Positions 1 to 6,800 of a DNA stretch of 17,508 nucleotides are shown piece by piece. The stretch lies in assembly GCA_003168295.1 (NCBI GenBank), contig PMST01000461.1, positions 2,929 through 20,436 of the forward strand. Direction: 5' to 3'. Both the position numbers and the translations under genes were made by a program. A model generated the notes under the pieces. The model was given only the letters and a program-made list of their open reading frames with translations. It did not search any database and was not told the DNA's origin. Source of the stretch: Actinomycetota bacterium (GTDB lineage Bacteria > Actinomycetota > Actinomycetes > Streptosporangiales > Streptosporangiaceae). Every line of letters begins with the position of its first letter. The first letter of the stretch is position 1.

Positions 1-684
1 GCCGAGGGCGTGGACCTGGCCCTGTTGTTCGCCGAGTACAGTCCGCGGACGACCGGGATTCAGCCGGTCGAGGACCTGCTGCCGATCATCGCGCACAACC
101 CGGGCCGGTACCGCCTGGTCGCCAACGTCAACCCGGAGCTGCACCCGGCTCCGGCCGCCGAAGCCGAACGCCAGCTCGACCTGGGCGCGGTCGCGGTCAA
201 GGTTCATCCGGTGCACGGCGGCTTCCGCCCCGACACCACTGACATGTACCCGGTCTACGAACTGTGCGCCGAGCGCCGCGTGCCGGTGATCGTGCACACC
301 GGCGGGAGCATCTTTCCCGGCTCGCGTCCCGAAGCGGGAGACCCCACGCTGATGAGCCAGGCCGTGGCCGACTTCCCCGGCGTCCAGTTCGTGCTGGCCC
401 ACGGCGGGCGGGGGCAGTGGTACTCCGACGCCGCCCGGATGGCGCTTGATGGCGCCAACGTCTGGCTTGACCTAGCCGGGCTGCCGCCCAAGCGGCTTCC
501 CGACTACTACGCCGGGTTCGACCTGGCCGAGCTGGCCGCCAAATGGATCTTCGGGACCGACTGGCCCGGCGTCCCCGGGGTGGCGCGGAACGCACGTGCG
601 GTGGCCGCGCTCGGCCTGCCCGATGACGTCCTGGCCGGGGTCTTGTCCGGCCACGCGGCCCAGGTCTACCTCGCTGTCGGCTAA
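1..684 (+). CDS. Amidohydrolase (Amidohydro_2-like TIM barrel), 5'-truncated
   Basis: The frame is open from base 1 to the TAA at 682-684, so the true start lies upstream and the GTG at 10 is probably internal. The visible 227 residues look like the C-terminal two thirds of a metal-dependent hydrolase of the amidohydrolase_2 superfamily. Seen motifs are VKVHP near residue 69, a beta-strand ending in a histidine (VIVHTG) near residue 97, LAHGG near residue 133, and FGTDWPG near residue 185, whose Asp would be the family's catalytic or metal-binding aspartate. The N-terminal HxH metal motif is outside the window. The family hydrolyses or decarboxylates small ring or carboxylate substrates in the cytoplasm; nothing here fixes the substrate. 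It converges on the minus-strand regulator with a 13-nt gap, so no separate terminator is evident. Confidence 0.85.
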   Translation, partial: AEGVDLALLFAEYSPRTTGIQPVEDLLPIIAHNPGRYRLVANVNPELHPAPAAEAERQLDLGAVAVKVHPVHGGFRPDTTDMYPVYELCAERRVPVIVHTGGSIFPGSRPEAGDPTLMSQAVADFPGVQFVLAHGGRGQWYSDAARMALDGANVWLDLAGLPPKRLPDYYAGFDLAELAAKWIFGTDWPGVPGVARNARAVAALGLPDDVLAGVLSGHAAQVYLAVG

Positions 685-697
685 CCCCGCTCCGGCT

Positions 698-1372
698 TCA
701 GCTCAGCAGTCGCTGCAACACCACGACCTCGTTGCTGTCGAGGTCAGTGGTGATGGGCGCCTTGCCCAGCCGCTCGGCGGCCAGCGCCAGCGAACGCTGC
801 GCGGCCTTGAGCTCCTCCCGCAGCCTGACATTCTCCTCGGCCAGCTCGCCCTGCTTGATCCACGCGCTGGCCAGTTCGCATTCCAGGCCGGTGACCGTGG
901 CCCGCAGCATAGAAGGGTGCGGTTCGCAGGCTTCGGGCTGGGTCGTGACGTCCGGCTCGGCCGCGGCCAGCCGCCGGACCAGCTGGACCAGCAAGCGGCG
1001 GGCCAGCTCGTCGTAGTCGAAGCCGGCCGCCCCGTTGATCCCCTTAGCCCCGGCCAGCCCAGCCGTCCCGGCCACCCCAGCCGTCCCAGTCCCCGCGTTC
1101 TCAGCGTCGGCGTCTCCCAGGTCAGCGCTTCCCAGGCTGATCCGGTACGTTCGCTTACCGCGCACGTCCCGCTGGATGAGCCCGGACCGCTCCATGCCGG
1201 ACAGAAGCTGAGCGAACGCCACGCTCGAGCCCGGGTAGCCGACCGCGGCCGCCAGCCGCGTGCTGGCCATCCCGTGGACGTCGAAGAGCTCATGGACCTC
1301 AGCCAGATACGCGACGATATGCTCGCGCGTCCCCACGGCCCGTTTCCTGGCCGTCATTTTCCCGACCCCCAC
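698..1372 (-). CDS. Winged-helix DNA-binding regulator with Gly-X-Y linker and C-terminal coiled coil
   Basis: I chose the GTG at 1370-1372 because the complement of 1381-1388 gives GGGAGAGG, 8 nt upstream. An ATG at 1355-1357 and upstream starts to 1492 are possible but lack a comparable ribosome site. The 224-residue product has three visible parts. Residues ~14-81 form a helix-turn-helix with a following wing (SSVAFAQLLSGMERSGLI, then RGKRTYRIS). Residues ~94-117 are a linker with glycine at every third position (eight glycines in phase). Residues ~155-204 are a charged heptad-like coiled coil (LAEENVRLREELKAAQ), likely for oligomerisation. I do not recognise a named family; it behaves like a small wHTH repressor or activator. 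It is divergent from the DMT transporter gene, and the 308-bp spacer has repeats that could be its operator, so control of itself and of the transporter is an inference. Confidence 0.72.
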   Translation of the reverse strand: MGVGKMTARKRAVGTREHIVAYLAEVHELFDVHGMASTRLAAAVGYPGSSVAFAQLLSGMERSGLIQRDVRGKRTYRISLGSADLGDADAENAGTGTAGVAGTAGLAGAKGINGAAGFDYDELARRLLVQLVRRLAAAEPDVTTQPEACEPHPSMLRATVTGLECELASAWIKQGELAEENVRLREELKAAQRSLALAAERLGKAPITTDLDSNEVVVLQRLLS

Positions 1373-1680
1373 GTCAGCACCCTCTCCCGTGGCAATCACG
1401 CCTGCCGACGAGTTCATGATAGTACGGCAGGCTGTGATCGGTATGGTGACTGTTTGTACCGGCAGGCCGGGCAGATAACAGTTCGGTGCCAATCACGCCA
1501 ACCGGAGCGCTATGAGGTTCAGCCGCTCGCAGAGACGGCAGTAGGGAGACGAGCAGCTAGCGTAGGATCGACCTGCGTACCCAGACACCCGTGCGTCACG
1601 CGCTGCGCCAGAAACTAGCCGTCTGCAGTGCACGTTATTCCAGATACCCGTACCCCTGAACTTGACAAAGACAGAGCACC
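1373..1680. promoter_or_regulatory. Divergent intergenic region with inverted and direct repeats (operator candidate)
   Basis: This 308-bp spacer lies between the wHTH regulator and the DMT-type gene. It contains an imperfect inverted repeat with arms 1395-1407 (ATCACGCCTGCCG) and 1425-1438 (CGGCAGGCTGTGAT), identical apart from one extra base, around a 17-nt loop. The core of the left arm recurs within a 14-nt direct repeat, 1389-1402 and 1486-1499 (GTGSCAATCACGCC, one mismatch). Three copies of an ATCAC(A)GCC half-site therefore sit just upstream of, or within the longest possible start region of, the regulator. This is the normal position for autoregulation. The rest of the spacer (1500-1680) shows no convincing promoter hexamers. 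Confidence 0.45.
1381..1388 (-). promoter_or_regulatory. Ribosome binding site deciding the regulator start
   Basis: The minus strand reads GGGAGAGG here, 8 nt before the GTG at 1372. It supports that start over the longer frame that begins at 1492 and over the ATG at 1357. Confidence 0.55.
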
Positions 1681-2709
1681 GTGAGCCTGGATGTGGACTA
1701 CGCAACTACCCTCGTGGCTGCCGTGTTGCTCGGAATCGGCTTCGTCCTCCAGCAGTGCGTCGCCGAGCAAGAGCCTGAGTCGCGCTTCCTGTCCTGGCGG
1801 ATCCTGACTGACCTGCTGCGCAAGCCGAGGTGGCTGGTTGGCATCGGGTGCATGATCGGCGGCTACGGGCTGTCAGCGTGGTCGATCGGTCACCTTGAGC
1901 TGACGCTGGTCGAGCCCCTGCTGACCACGTACCTGGTGTTCGCGCTGGTCCTTGCGGTCCCGATGTCCCGGCAGTCGGTCAAGTGGACCGAGGTGGGCGG
2001 TGCCGTGGTGTTGTGCGCGGGCGTGACCCTGCTGTCGCTCTCGCGTTCCACCAAGCCCATCGGCCTGTCGTTCGGCTCGTTCTCGCACTGGTACGTCGCC
2101 GCGATCATCGCCGGTATCGCGTTCGTGTCGGTGCAGACCGGCCATCGACGACGAGGAAACATCCGGGCGACCCTCACCGGCTTGGGCGCCGGCCTGGTCT
2201 TCGGTATCCAGGACGCGCTGACCAGGCAGACGCTGGAGATTTTGCAGCGGCATCCGTTCACCCACCTGTTCATGGTCTGGCCGCCCTATTGCCTGGTCGG
2301 AGCCGGAATCGTGGGCGTGTGGCTGATGCAGAACGCGTTTAGCTCGGGTCCGCTGCACTCCTCGCTGCCCACCATCGCGGCGGGTGAGCCGGTCGCGGGC
2401 ATCGTGCTCGGCATCGTGGTCTTCGGCGACCGGATCCAGGTTTCACCGGGGCCGCTGGCCATCGAGGCCGGCGGGATCGCCGCGCTGATCGTCGGGGTGG
2501 TCATGGTGGCGCGTTCCTCCGCCTTCGGCGGGCTGCGCAAGATCACAGAAACCATCAAGCCGGATCCCGGCGGCCCGGCCGACCGTCCGGAAGACACCGG
2601 CGCCTTCCCGCGGCAGACCCCGGCCCTCCCGCGCCACGCCTTGACCGGCCCCCGCAAGGCCTCGACCCGTCCGCGCAAGGACCCAGCCCGCCCCCGCAAG
2701 GCGACCTAG
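1681..2709 (+). CDS. DMT-superfamily (EamA/NIPA-like) multi-span membrane protein
   Basis: The product is 342 residues with about nine to ten hydrophobic helices over residues 5-280, for example 7-25, 53-71, 75-95, 104-122, 196-215 and 258-278. The phrase LELTLVEPLLTTYLVFALVLA-like around residue 73 is typical of drug/metabolite transporter or magnesium-transporter-like (NIPA) proteins, with two related halves. The substrate is unknown. Residues ~281-342 form a cytoplasmic tail rich in Pro, Arg and Lys, with several PRK/PRQ/PRH units (PRQTPALPRH, GPRKAS, RPRKD, RPRKA), absent from most relatives I know. The GTG start gives a clean N-terminus but has only a weak purine stretch upstream (AAAGACAGAG). 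The gene is divergent from the wHTH regulator and converges on the CtaG-like gene, 21 nt apart. Confidence 0.8.
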   Translation: MSLDVDYATTLVAAVLLGIGFVLQQCVAEQEPESRFLSWRILTDLLRKPRWLVGIGCMIGGYGLSAWSIGHLELTLVEPLLTTYLVFALVLAVPMSRQSVKWTEVGGAVVLCAGVTLLSLSRSTKPIGLSFGSFSHWYVAAIIAGIAFVSVQTGHRRRGNIRATLTGLGAGLVFGIQDALTRQTLEILQRHPFTHLFMVWPPYCLVGAGIVGVWLMQNAFSSGPLHSSLPTIAAGEPVAGIVLGIVVFGDRIQVSPGPLAIEAGGIAALIVGVVMVARSSAFGGLRKITETIKPDPGGPADRPEDTGAFPRQTPALPRHALTGPRKASTRPRKDPARPRKAT

Positions 2710-2738
2710 AGCTTGTCCCCGCAAGGCGACCTAGAGCT
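2692..2738. repeat. 22-bp direct repeat, 25-bp period, at convergent gene ends
   Basis: Bases 2692-2713 and 2717-2738 are identical (core CCCCGCAAGGCGACCTAGAG plus CT), separated by 3 nt. The CTAG in copy 1 supplies the TAG stop of the plus-strand DMT-type gene. The CTAG in copy 2 supplies the TAG stop of the minus-strand CtaG-like gene. A local tandem duplication that covers both stop codons is the simplest reading. The unit also resembles the CGCAAGG-containing repeats encoding the PRK tail just upstream. Confidence 0.85.
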
Positions 2739-3693
2739 GTCCCGCGTCCGGTGAGGAAGGCGGCTGGGCCCGCACGTCGGCCAGCGGGCCCGGTCGCCCG
2801 GCGCGGGCCCCGCCCCACCCGGCCAGCGCGTTTCCCCGGTGCAGCATCGCCTCAAGCGCCCCGCTCATGCTCCCGTCGGCCGCAATCATCTGCCTGATGA
2901 TCGTGATCATGGTCGGCACGGCCCAGAAATCCCCGCACACCCACAAGATGGCCGCGCCGATCTGCTGGTCGGCGAACGGCGGCAGCGTGACTCCGGGAAT
3001 GTGCGCGTAGACCGAGTACACCGAACCCGAGGCGAAGATGCTCAGCGCCATCGCCATCCCGATCATGAGGACGTTGGTGACCAGCAGCGCGGCCGCCCGG
3101 CTGAGCAGCGGCATCCGGCGGCGGAACGGCGGTGAGGGAATGAACTGCAGCCAGAACAGCACCCCGGCGGCGAAGAAGCTGCCGTGCATCAGCCAGATGT
3201 GGATGGCCTGGTTGCGTTCGGCCAGGTCGTAGGGGCCGGGCAGGTGCCAGAAAATCATCACCGCATCGAAGATCCCGATCGACACCCACGGCCGCAGCGC
3301 CAGTGCGCCCAGAGCCCGCAGCGGCCGGGACCAGCCGCCGGCCAGCACCCCGCGGGTCACGCTGCGCCCGGACCGCCCCGGCAGCGCGTCGAGCAGCGGC
3401 TGCCACGGCGCGCCCGCGACCATCAGCGACGGCGCGGCGAACATCAGCAGCAGGTGCTGGATCATGTGCACCCAGAAGTAGTCGTCGGCCCAGTAGTCAA
3501 TCGGCGAGGAGACCGCGAGCAGCAGCACCACCAGCCCGGCGTAGAACCACAGCGACCTCAGCCGCCGTTCCCGCGTTCGTTCCGGCCGGGACCGCCGGGC
3601 CATCCGCCGCAGCCCGATCTCCTGCCATCCGGCCACGACGATGGCCAGCGCGAGGAAGGGGTCGAGGGACCAGTGGCCGGTGAGGTAGCTCAT
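2731..3693 (-). CDS. ctaG: CtaG/Caa3-type cytochrome c oxidase assembly protein
   Basis: The product is 320 residues and polytopic, with about seven to eight membrane helices between residues 10 and 270. The hallmark helix contains H76 and H80 (FWVHMIQHLLLMFAAPSLM) followed by GAPWQPLL. Other typical segments are FDAVMIFWHLPGPYD, an IHIWLMHGSFF helix and PPFADQQIGAAILW. These match the Caa3_CtaG family, needed for assembly of copper-containing cytochrome c oxidase; the histidines are presumed metal ligands. The ATG at 3693 is only 9 nt past the stop of the upstream lipoprotein gene, so it is probably cotranscribed as the last gene of a three-gene operon headed by an SCO1-like fusion. The last ~40 residues are a low-complexity Gly/Pro/Arg tail. 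This is a distinct family from the CtaG/Cox11 proteins of proteobacteria. Confidence 0.9.
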   Translation of the reverse strand: MSYLTGHWSLDPFLALAIVVAGWQEIGLRRMARRSRPERTRERRLRSLWFYAGLVVLLLAVSSPIDYWADDYFWVHMIQHLLLMFAAPSLMVAGAPWQPLLDALPGRSGRSVTRGVLAGGWSRPLRALGALALRPWVSIGIFDAVMIFWHLPGPYDLAERNQAIHIWLMHGSFFAAGVLFWLQFIPSPPFRRRMPLLSRAAALLVTNVLMIGMAMALSIFASGSVYSVYAHIPGVTLPPFADQQIGAAILWVCGDFWAVPTMITIIRQMIAADGSMSGALEAMLHRGNALAGWGGARAGRPGPLADVRAQPPSSPDAGQL

Positions 3694-3702
3694 ACGCCGT
3701 CC

Positions 3703-4881
3703 CTAGCTCGAGGAGCCGTACTCGATCGGCACCTTGATCATCTGGTTCTGGACCCAGTGCGCCGGGGCTCCCTTGGCCAGCTGCCAGACGGTGAGCTCCG
3801 ACCCGGACACGGCCAGCGCGTCCCAGGCGTCCCCGGGCCCCGGCGCGAGCGTCGCGGTCCCGGCCGGCCCGGTCGGCAAGCCGTGCCAGCCGGCGTCCGG
3901 CCCGCTGATGGTTTCCGCGCGGCCGCCGCTGACCAGCAGCCACGCGCTCCCGCCGGTCCCGAAGCCGGACGCGCGCACGGAGCCGGCCCCGACGCCCTCG
4001 ACCGGGGCGGATACGGTCCAGCGCGTCCCGTTCGACCACGCGGCGAGCAGGCTGTCCCCGGCCAGCAGCAGCGCCACGTTGCCACCGGAAGTAGCGGCCA
4101 GCCCGAGCACCCGCACCCGATCGCCGCGGTACTCCGCCGGAAGCGCCAGCCCCGCCGACTGCCACGTACCACTGGTATCAACGAAAACCCCAGCCACACC
4201 CGGCCGCTGACAGCTTCCCACCGCCATGGGAGTTTTACTGACGCCGAACGAGACCGCCTCCAGCCCTCGCAACCCGCAGCTGCGACCCGGGGCCGACGCC
4301 GCCAGGGCTTGCCGCGTGGTGAGCTCCGACCACTGTCCGGCCGCCGCCGCGCTCGCCGTGGCCGCGGTCTGGATGGTGCCGTCTTGCAGTAGCGCGAGGG
4401 CCTGGCCCGACGGGTCGACGGCGATGGCTCCGGGGTCGTTGGCCAGGCCGGCGTCGAGCAGGCCGGGCGTCCAGTCCTTACCCGTATCGGTGCTCGTCGC
4501 CAGCGGCGAAAAGGCCAGGTCCTGGCTCGGCCGGAAGCCGATGACCAGGGACTTCCCGGTGCCCGCGGCGACCAGTCCGCCATTGTCGGCCACGCCAGGG
4601 GGAGTGACAAGGGACCACTGGCTGGCGCCCGCGGGCCGTACGAAGAGCTGCCAGAAATTGTTGTCCGACGCGGCCGGCCCGCCCATGACCGCGATCGCCC
4701 AGGTGCCCTGCGCGGTGACCAGCGAGGTGCTGAGCGGCACGGTCACCGTCGGCGCGCTGGGGGCGGTCGGCCCGTTCAGCGATCCCGACGCCCTCGATGA
4801 CGCAGAACCGCAGCCCGCCGCGAGACCGGCGCAGGCCAAGGTGGTGAGGACCAGGCCCGCCCGGGCCCATCGGGAGATCAT
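3703..4881 (-). CDS. Secreted lipoprotein, probable beta-propeller-like, in a copper/oxidase operon
   Basis: The product is 392 residues. An Arg-containing N-terminus, a hydrophobic stretch and LAAGC with Cys24 make a signal peptidase II site, so it should be lipid-anchored on the outer face of the membrane. The mature part is Ser/Thr/Ala-rich and carries repeated blade-like patterns (WAIAVMGG, WSLVTPP, GKSLVIGF, GQALALLQDG, WSELTTRQ, WTVSAPV, SAWLLVSGG, WQLAKG), suggestive of a WD/Kelch- or sialidase-like propeller. C197 and C223 could form a disulfide. I do not recognise a defined family. Its ATG overlaps the TGA of the upstream SCO fusion gene in an ATGA (4878-4881), which implies translational coupling, and CtaG follows after 9 nt. 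A role as an extracytoplasmic partner of copper or oxidase assembly is inferred only from this context. Confidence 0.8.
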   Translation of the reverse strand: MISRWARAGLVLTTLACAGLAAGCGSASSRASGSLNGPTAPSAPTVTVPLSTSLVTAQGTWAIAVMGGPAASDNNFWQLFVRPAGASQWSLVTPPGVADNGGLVAAGTGKSLVIGFRPSQDLAFSPLATSTDTGKDWTPGLLDAGLANDPGAIAVDPSGQALALLQDGTIQTAATASAAAAGQWSELTTRQALAASAPGRSCGLRGLEAVSFGVSKTPMAVGSCQRPGVAGVFVDTSGTWQSAGLALPAEYRGDRVRVLGLAATSGGNVALLLAGDSLLAAWSNGTRWTVSAPVEGVGAGSVRASGFGTGGSAWLLVSGGRAETISGPDAGWHGLPTGPAGTATLAPGPGDAWDALAVSGSELTVWQLAKGAPAHWVQNQMIKVPIEYGSSS

Positions 4882-6728
4882 GAGCGGCCCAGCGCCTGGC
4901 GGGCGTACTGGGTGAGCAGGACAGAGAACGAGGACCGGGTACTCGTGGTGGCGGGCCCCGGGTCGGCGCCGACCTCTTCGCGGACGTTACCTGACCCGTC
5001 GATGACCACGGCCAGGTCGTTGTGCGCGGACATCGCGCCGGCCGGCAGGTTCTGCACGGTGACCCCGTATTGCCGCCAGACCGCGCCCAACTGGCTGACC
5101 GAGCCGGTCAGGTACAGCCAGTTGGGTACCCCGGTGAGCCCTTCCTGCCGGTCGAACGCCTGGGTGAACGTGGTGGACCGGTAGGTCGGGTTGGCCACGA
5201 TGGCGACCAGCTCGACGTCCTTGTCCTTCGCGCCGAGCAGTTCCCCGGTCTGCTTGAACTCCTGGGCGATGATCGGGCAGTCGGTCGTGCACACCGGGTC
5301 GAGGAAGGTCATCAGCACGACCTTGCCGTGCAGGCTCGCCAGCGTGACCGCCTGGCCGTCCTGATCGGTGAGCGAGAAACCCGGAGCGGGAAGGTCAAGG
5401 CTGGTGCTGCCACCCTCGATGGCCAGGGCCAGGATCGGATCCGCGCTGCGGTCCGCCGCCGCCGAGGCCATCGGCGCCGCCCCGAGCACGATCACCGCCA
5501 CCGCGGCGACCGCCGCGACCGACCGAGCGCTCGCGCTCGCGACCATACCGCCCAGCGTCCAAGGCCTTAGCTCCCGCAGCCGTTCCCCCCGTCCCGCCCC
5601 CGGAGCCGTCCCGCCCGGAGCCGGTGCCTCTTGCGGCAGCGGCGTAAGAGCCAGATAGCCGACCGAGAACAGCAGCGCCATCGGAATCATGCTGTTCGGG
5701 TCCGTCCCGACCCCGCCGAGAAAGCCGAGATCCTGGACGAGCACCCAGTCAGCGAGACAGAACATGATGCCGAACCACACCGCGTACCTGACCAGACGAG
5801 GCCGGCCGGTCAGGAAAGTCGCGCCGAGGACGGCGAGCACGACCACCGCGACCAGGTTGACCGCGAAGCCGTGGCCAGCGACGAAGGAACTGAACGCCGA
5901 CAGCAAGGCGGAAAGAAAGTGCGGCTGAGAGGTCGAGGCCATCGACTGCACCATGCCGGTGAGGGATCCCGGCCGACCGTGCACCGTACCCTGCCAGAAG
6001 CCGCGGCCGGGCCAAGCCTGCAGGACAGCCATGCCGATGAAGAAGACCCCGAAACCGGCCAGCACCAGCCGGCCGAGCCTGGGGCTGCGCCAGGCACCCT
6101 CGGGCAGCGCGATAAGCGCGCCCGCGGCCACGTAAAACAACACCCCTCCGGGGGCACCGGTCAGCCAGCTCAGGCCGGGCGCGAATATCCCGCCGAACGA
6201 CTCCCCGAATACCCAGACGATCAGTCCCCAGCCCACACTGGCGGCCCCGGCCAGCCGGGACCACCGCCCGCGGCTCGCCACGACGAGCCAGGCGCCGAGC
6301 CCGACCTGGATCCAGACGGTGGCGGCGCCGGCCTGAATGGGGTGGTAGGACCAGATGGTGCCGCCCCAGTTGACCAGGTGCTGGACCCAGGCGGGTGAGC
6401 TAGCCGCGGTCGGCTCGATGACCAGCGACGGCAGTCCGGCCGCCATCTTGGGCTGCGCCTGCAAGATCCCGTCAAGGATCCAGAGCACCCCGAACCCGAT
6501 CCGCAGCAGCCACCGTCCCCGGGCTTCCCGCGACCCGCCTCGCTCACTTGTGGCAGCGCCCCCGGAGGCAGCGTCACCATTGAGCCGCCAGGTACGTGCC
6601 GTCGCCCAGATGAGCCAGAGGAACACGACCGCGATAAGGGCGACCGCGCCCTGGTGGAGCAGCGCTGACCTGAACGCGGCGACCAGGGTCGGATCATCGG
6701 GGCTCAGGCCCGAATTCATGCCGGGCAC
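4878..6728 (-). CDS. Multi-span membrane protein fused to a C-terminal SCO1/SenC-type thioredoxin domain
   Basis: The product is 616 residues. Residues 1-365 hold about nine hydrophobic helices (for example 26-42, 130-150, 160-176, 190-208, 220-238, 285-305, 312-331, 346-362), with a conserved-looking FGESFGGIFAPGLSWL segment near 174-189. Residues ~402-424 form a further hydrophobic stretch that ends ASAAAD, like a signal/anchor. Residues ~443-612 form a redoxin domain of the SCO1/SenC type: C480 and C484 in CTTDCP (the CxxxCP copper motif) and H569 (MSAHNDL), the three usual copper ligands. The domain should face outside. SCO proteins deliver copper to the CuA site of cytochrome c oxidase, which agrees with ctaG two genes downstream. 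The GTG start is set by GAGAGGAG 8 nt upstream (6737-6744). The fusion is long compared with ordinary ~200-residue SCO proteins. Confidence 0.87.
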   Translation of the reverse strand: MPGMNSGLSPDDPTLVAAFRSALLHQGAVALIAVVFLWLIWATARTWRLNGDAASGGAATSERGGSREARGRWLLRIGFGVLWILDGILQAQPKMAAGLPSLVIEPTAASSPAWVQHLVNWGGTIWSYHPIQAGAATVWIQVGLGAWLVVASRGRWSRLAGAASVGWGLIVWVFGESFGGIFAPGLSWLTGAPGGVLFYVAAGALIALPEGAWRSPRLGRLVLAGFGVFFIGMAVLQAWPGRGFWQGTVHGRPGSLTGMVQSMASTSQPHFLSALLSAFSSFVAGHGFAVNLVAVVVLAVLGATFLTGRPRLVRYAVWFGIMFCLADWVLVQDLGFLGGVGTDPNSMIPMALLFSVGYLALTPLPQEAPAPGGTAPGAGRGERLRELRPWTLGGMVASASARSVAAVAAVAVIVLGAAPMASAAADRSADPILALAIEGGSTSLDLPAPGFSLTDQDGQAVTLASLHGKVVLMTFLDPVCTTDCPIIAQEFKQTGELLGAKDKDVELVAIVANPTYRSTTFTQAFDRQEGLTGVPNWLYLTGSVSQLGAVWRQYGVTVQNLPAGAMSAHNDLAVVIDGSGNVREEVGADPGPATTSTRSSFSVLLTQYARQALGRS

Positions 6729-6736
6729 GGAATCCG

Positions 6737-6744
6737 CTCCTCTC
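6737..6744 (-). promoter_or_regulatory. Ribosome binding site for the SCO fusion gene
   Basis: The minus strand reads GAGAGGAG, 8 nt before the GTG at 6728. It favours GTG over the ATG three codons further in. Confidence 0.65.
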
Positions 6745-6800
6745 GTTCCGGGCGCGTCGGGTTCGCGTCCGGCCAGGCGCAGTGTGCCCAGGGTAGTGGG

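Noticed and set aside
596..1618. 340-residue plus-strand open frame opposite the wHTH regulator
   Set aside because: Long only because of the G/C codon bias; its translation is low-complexity Gln/Pro/Arg with no domain, while the opposite strand encodes a clear wHTH and coiled coil.
1662..1667. TTGACA as a -35 box for the DMT-type gene
   Set aside because: It ends 13 bp before the start codon, leaving no room for a -10 element and transcript start.
3184..4392. 402-residue plus-strand open frame opposite ctaG and the lipoprotein gene
   Set aside because: It spans two real genes on the other strand, is rich in Arg/Pro/Gln with no domain pattern, and has no ribosome site.
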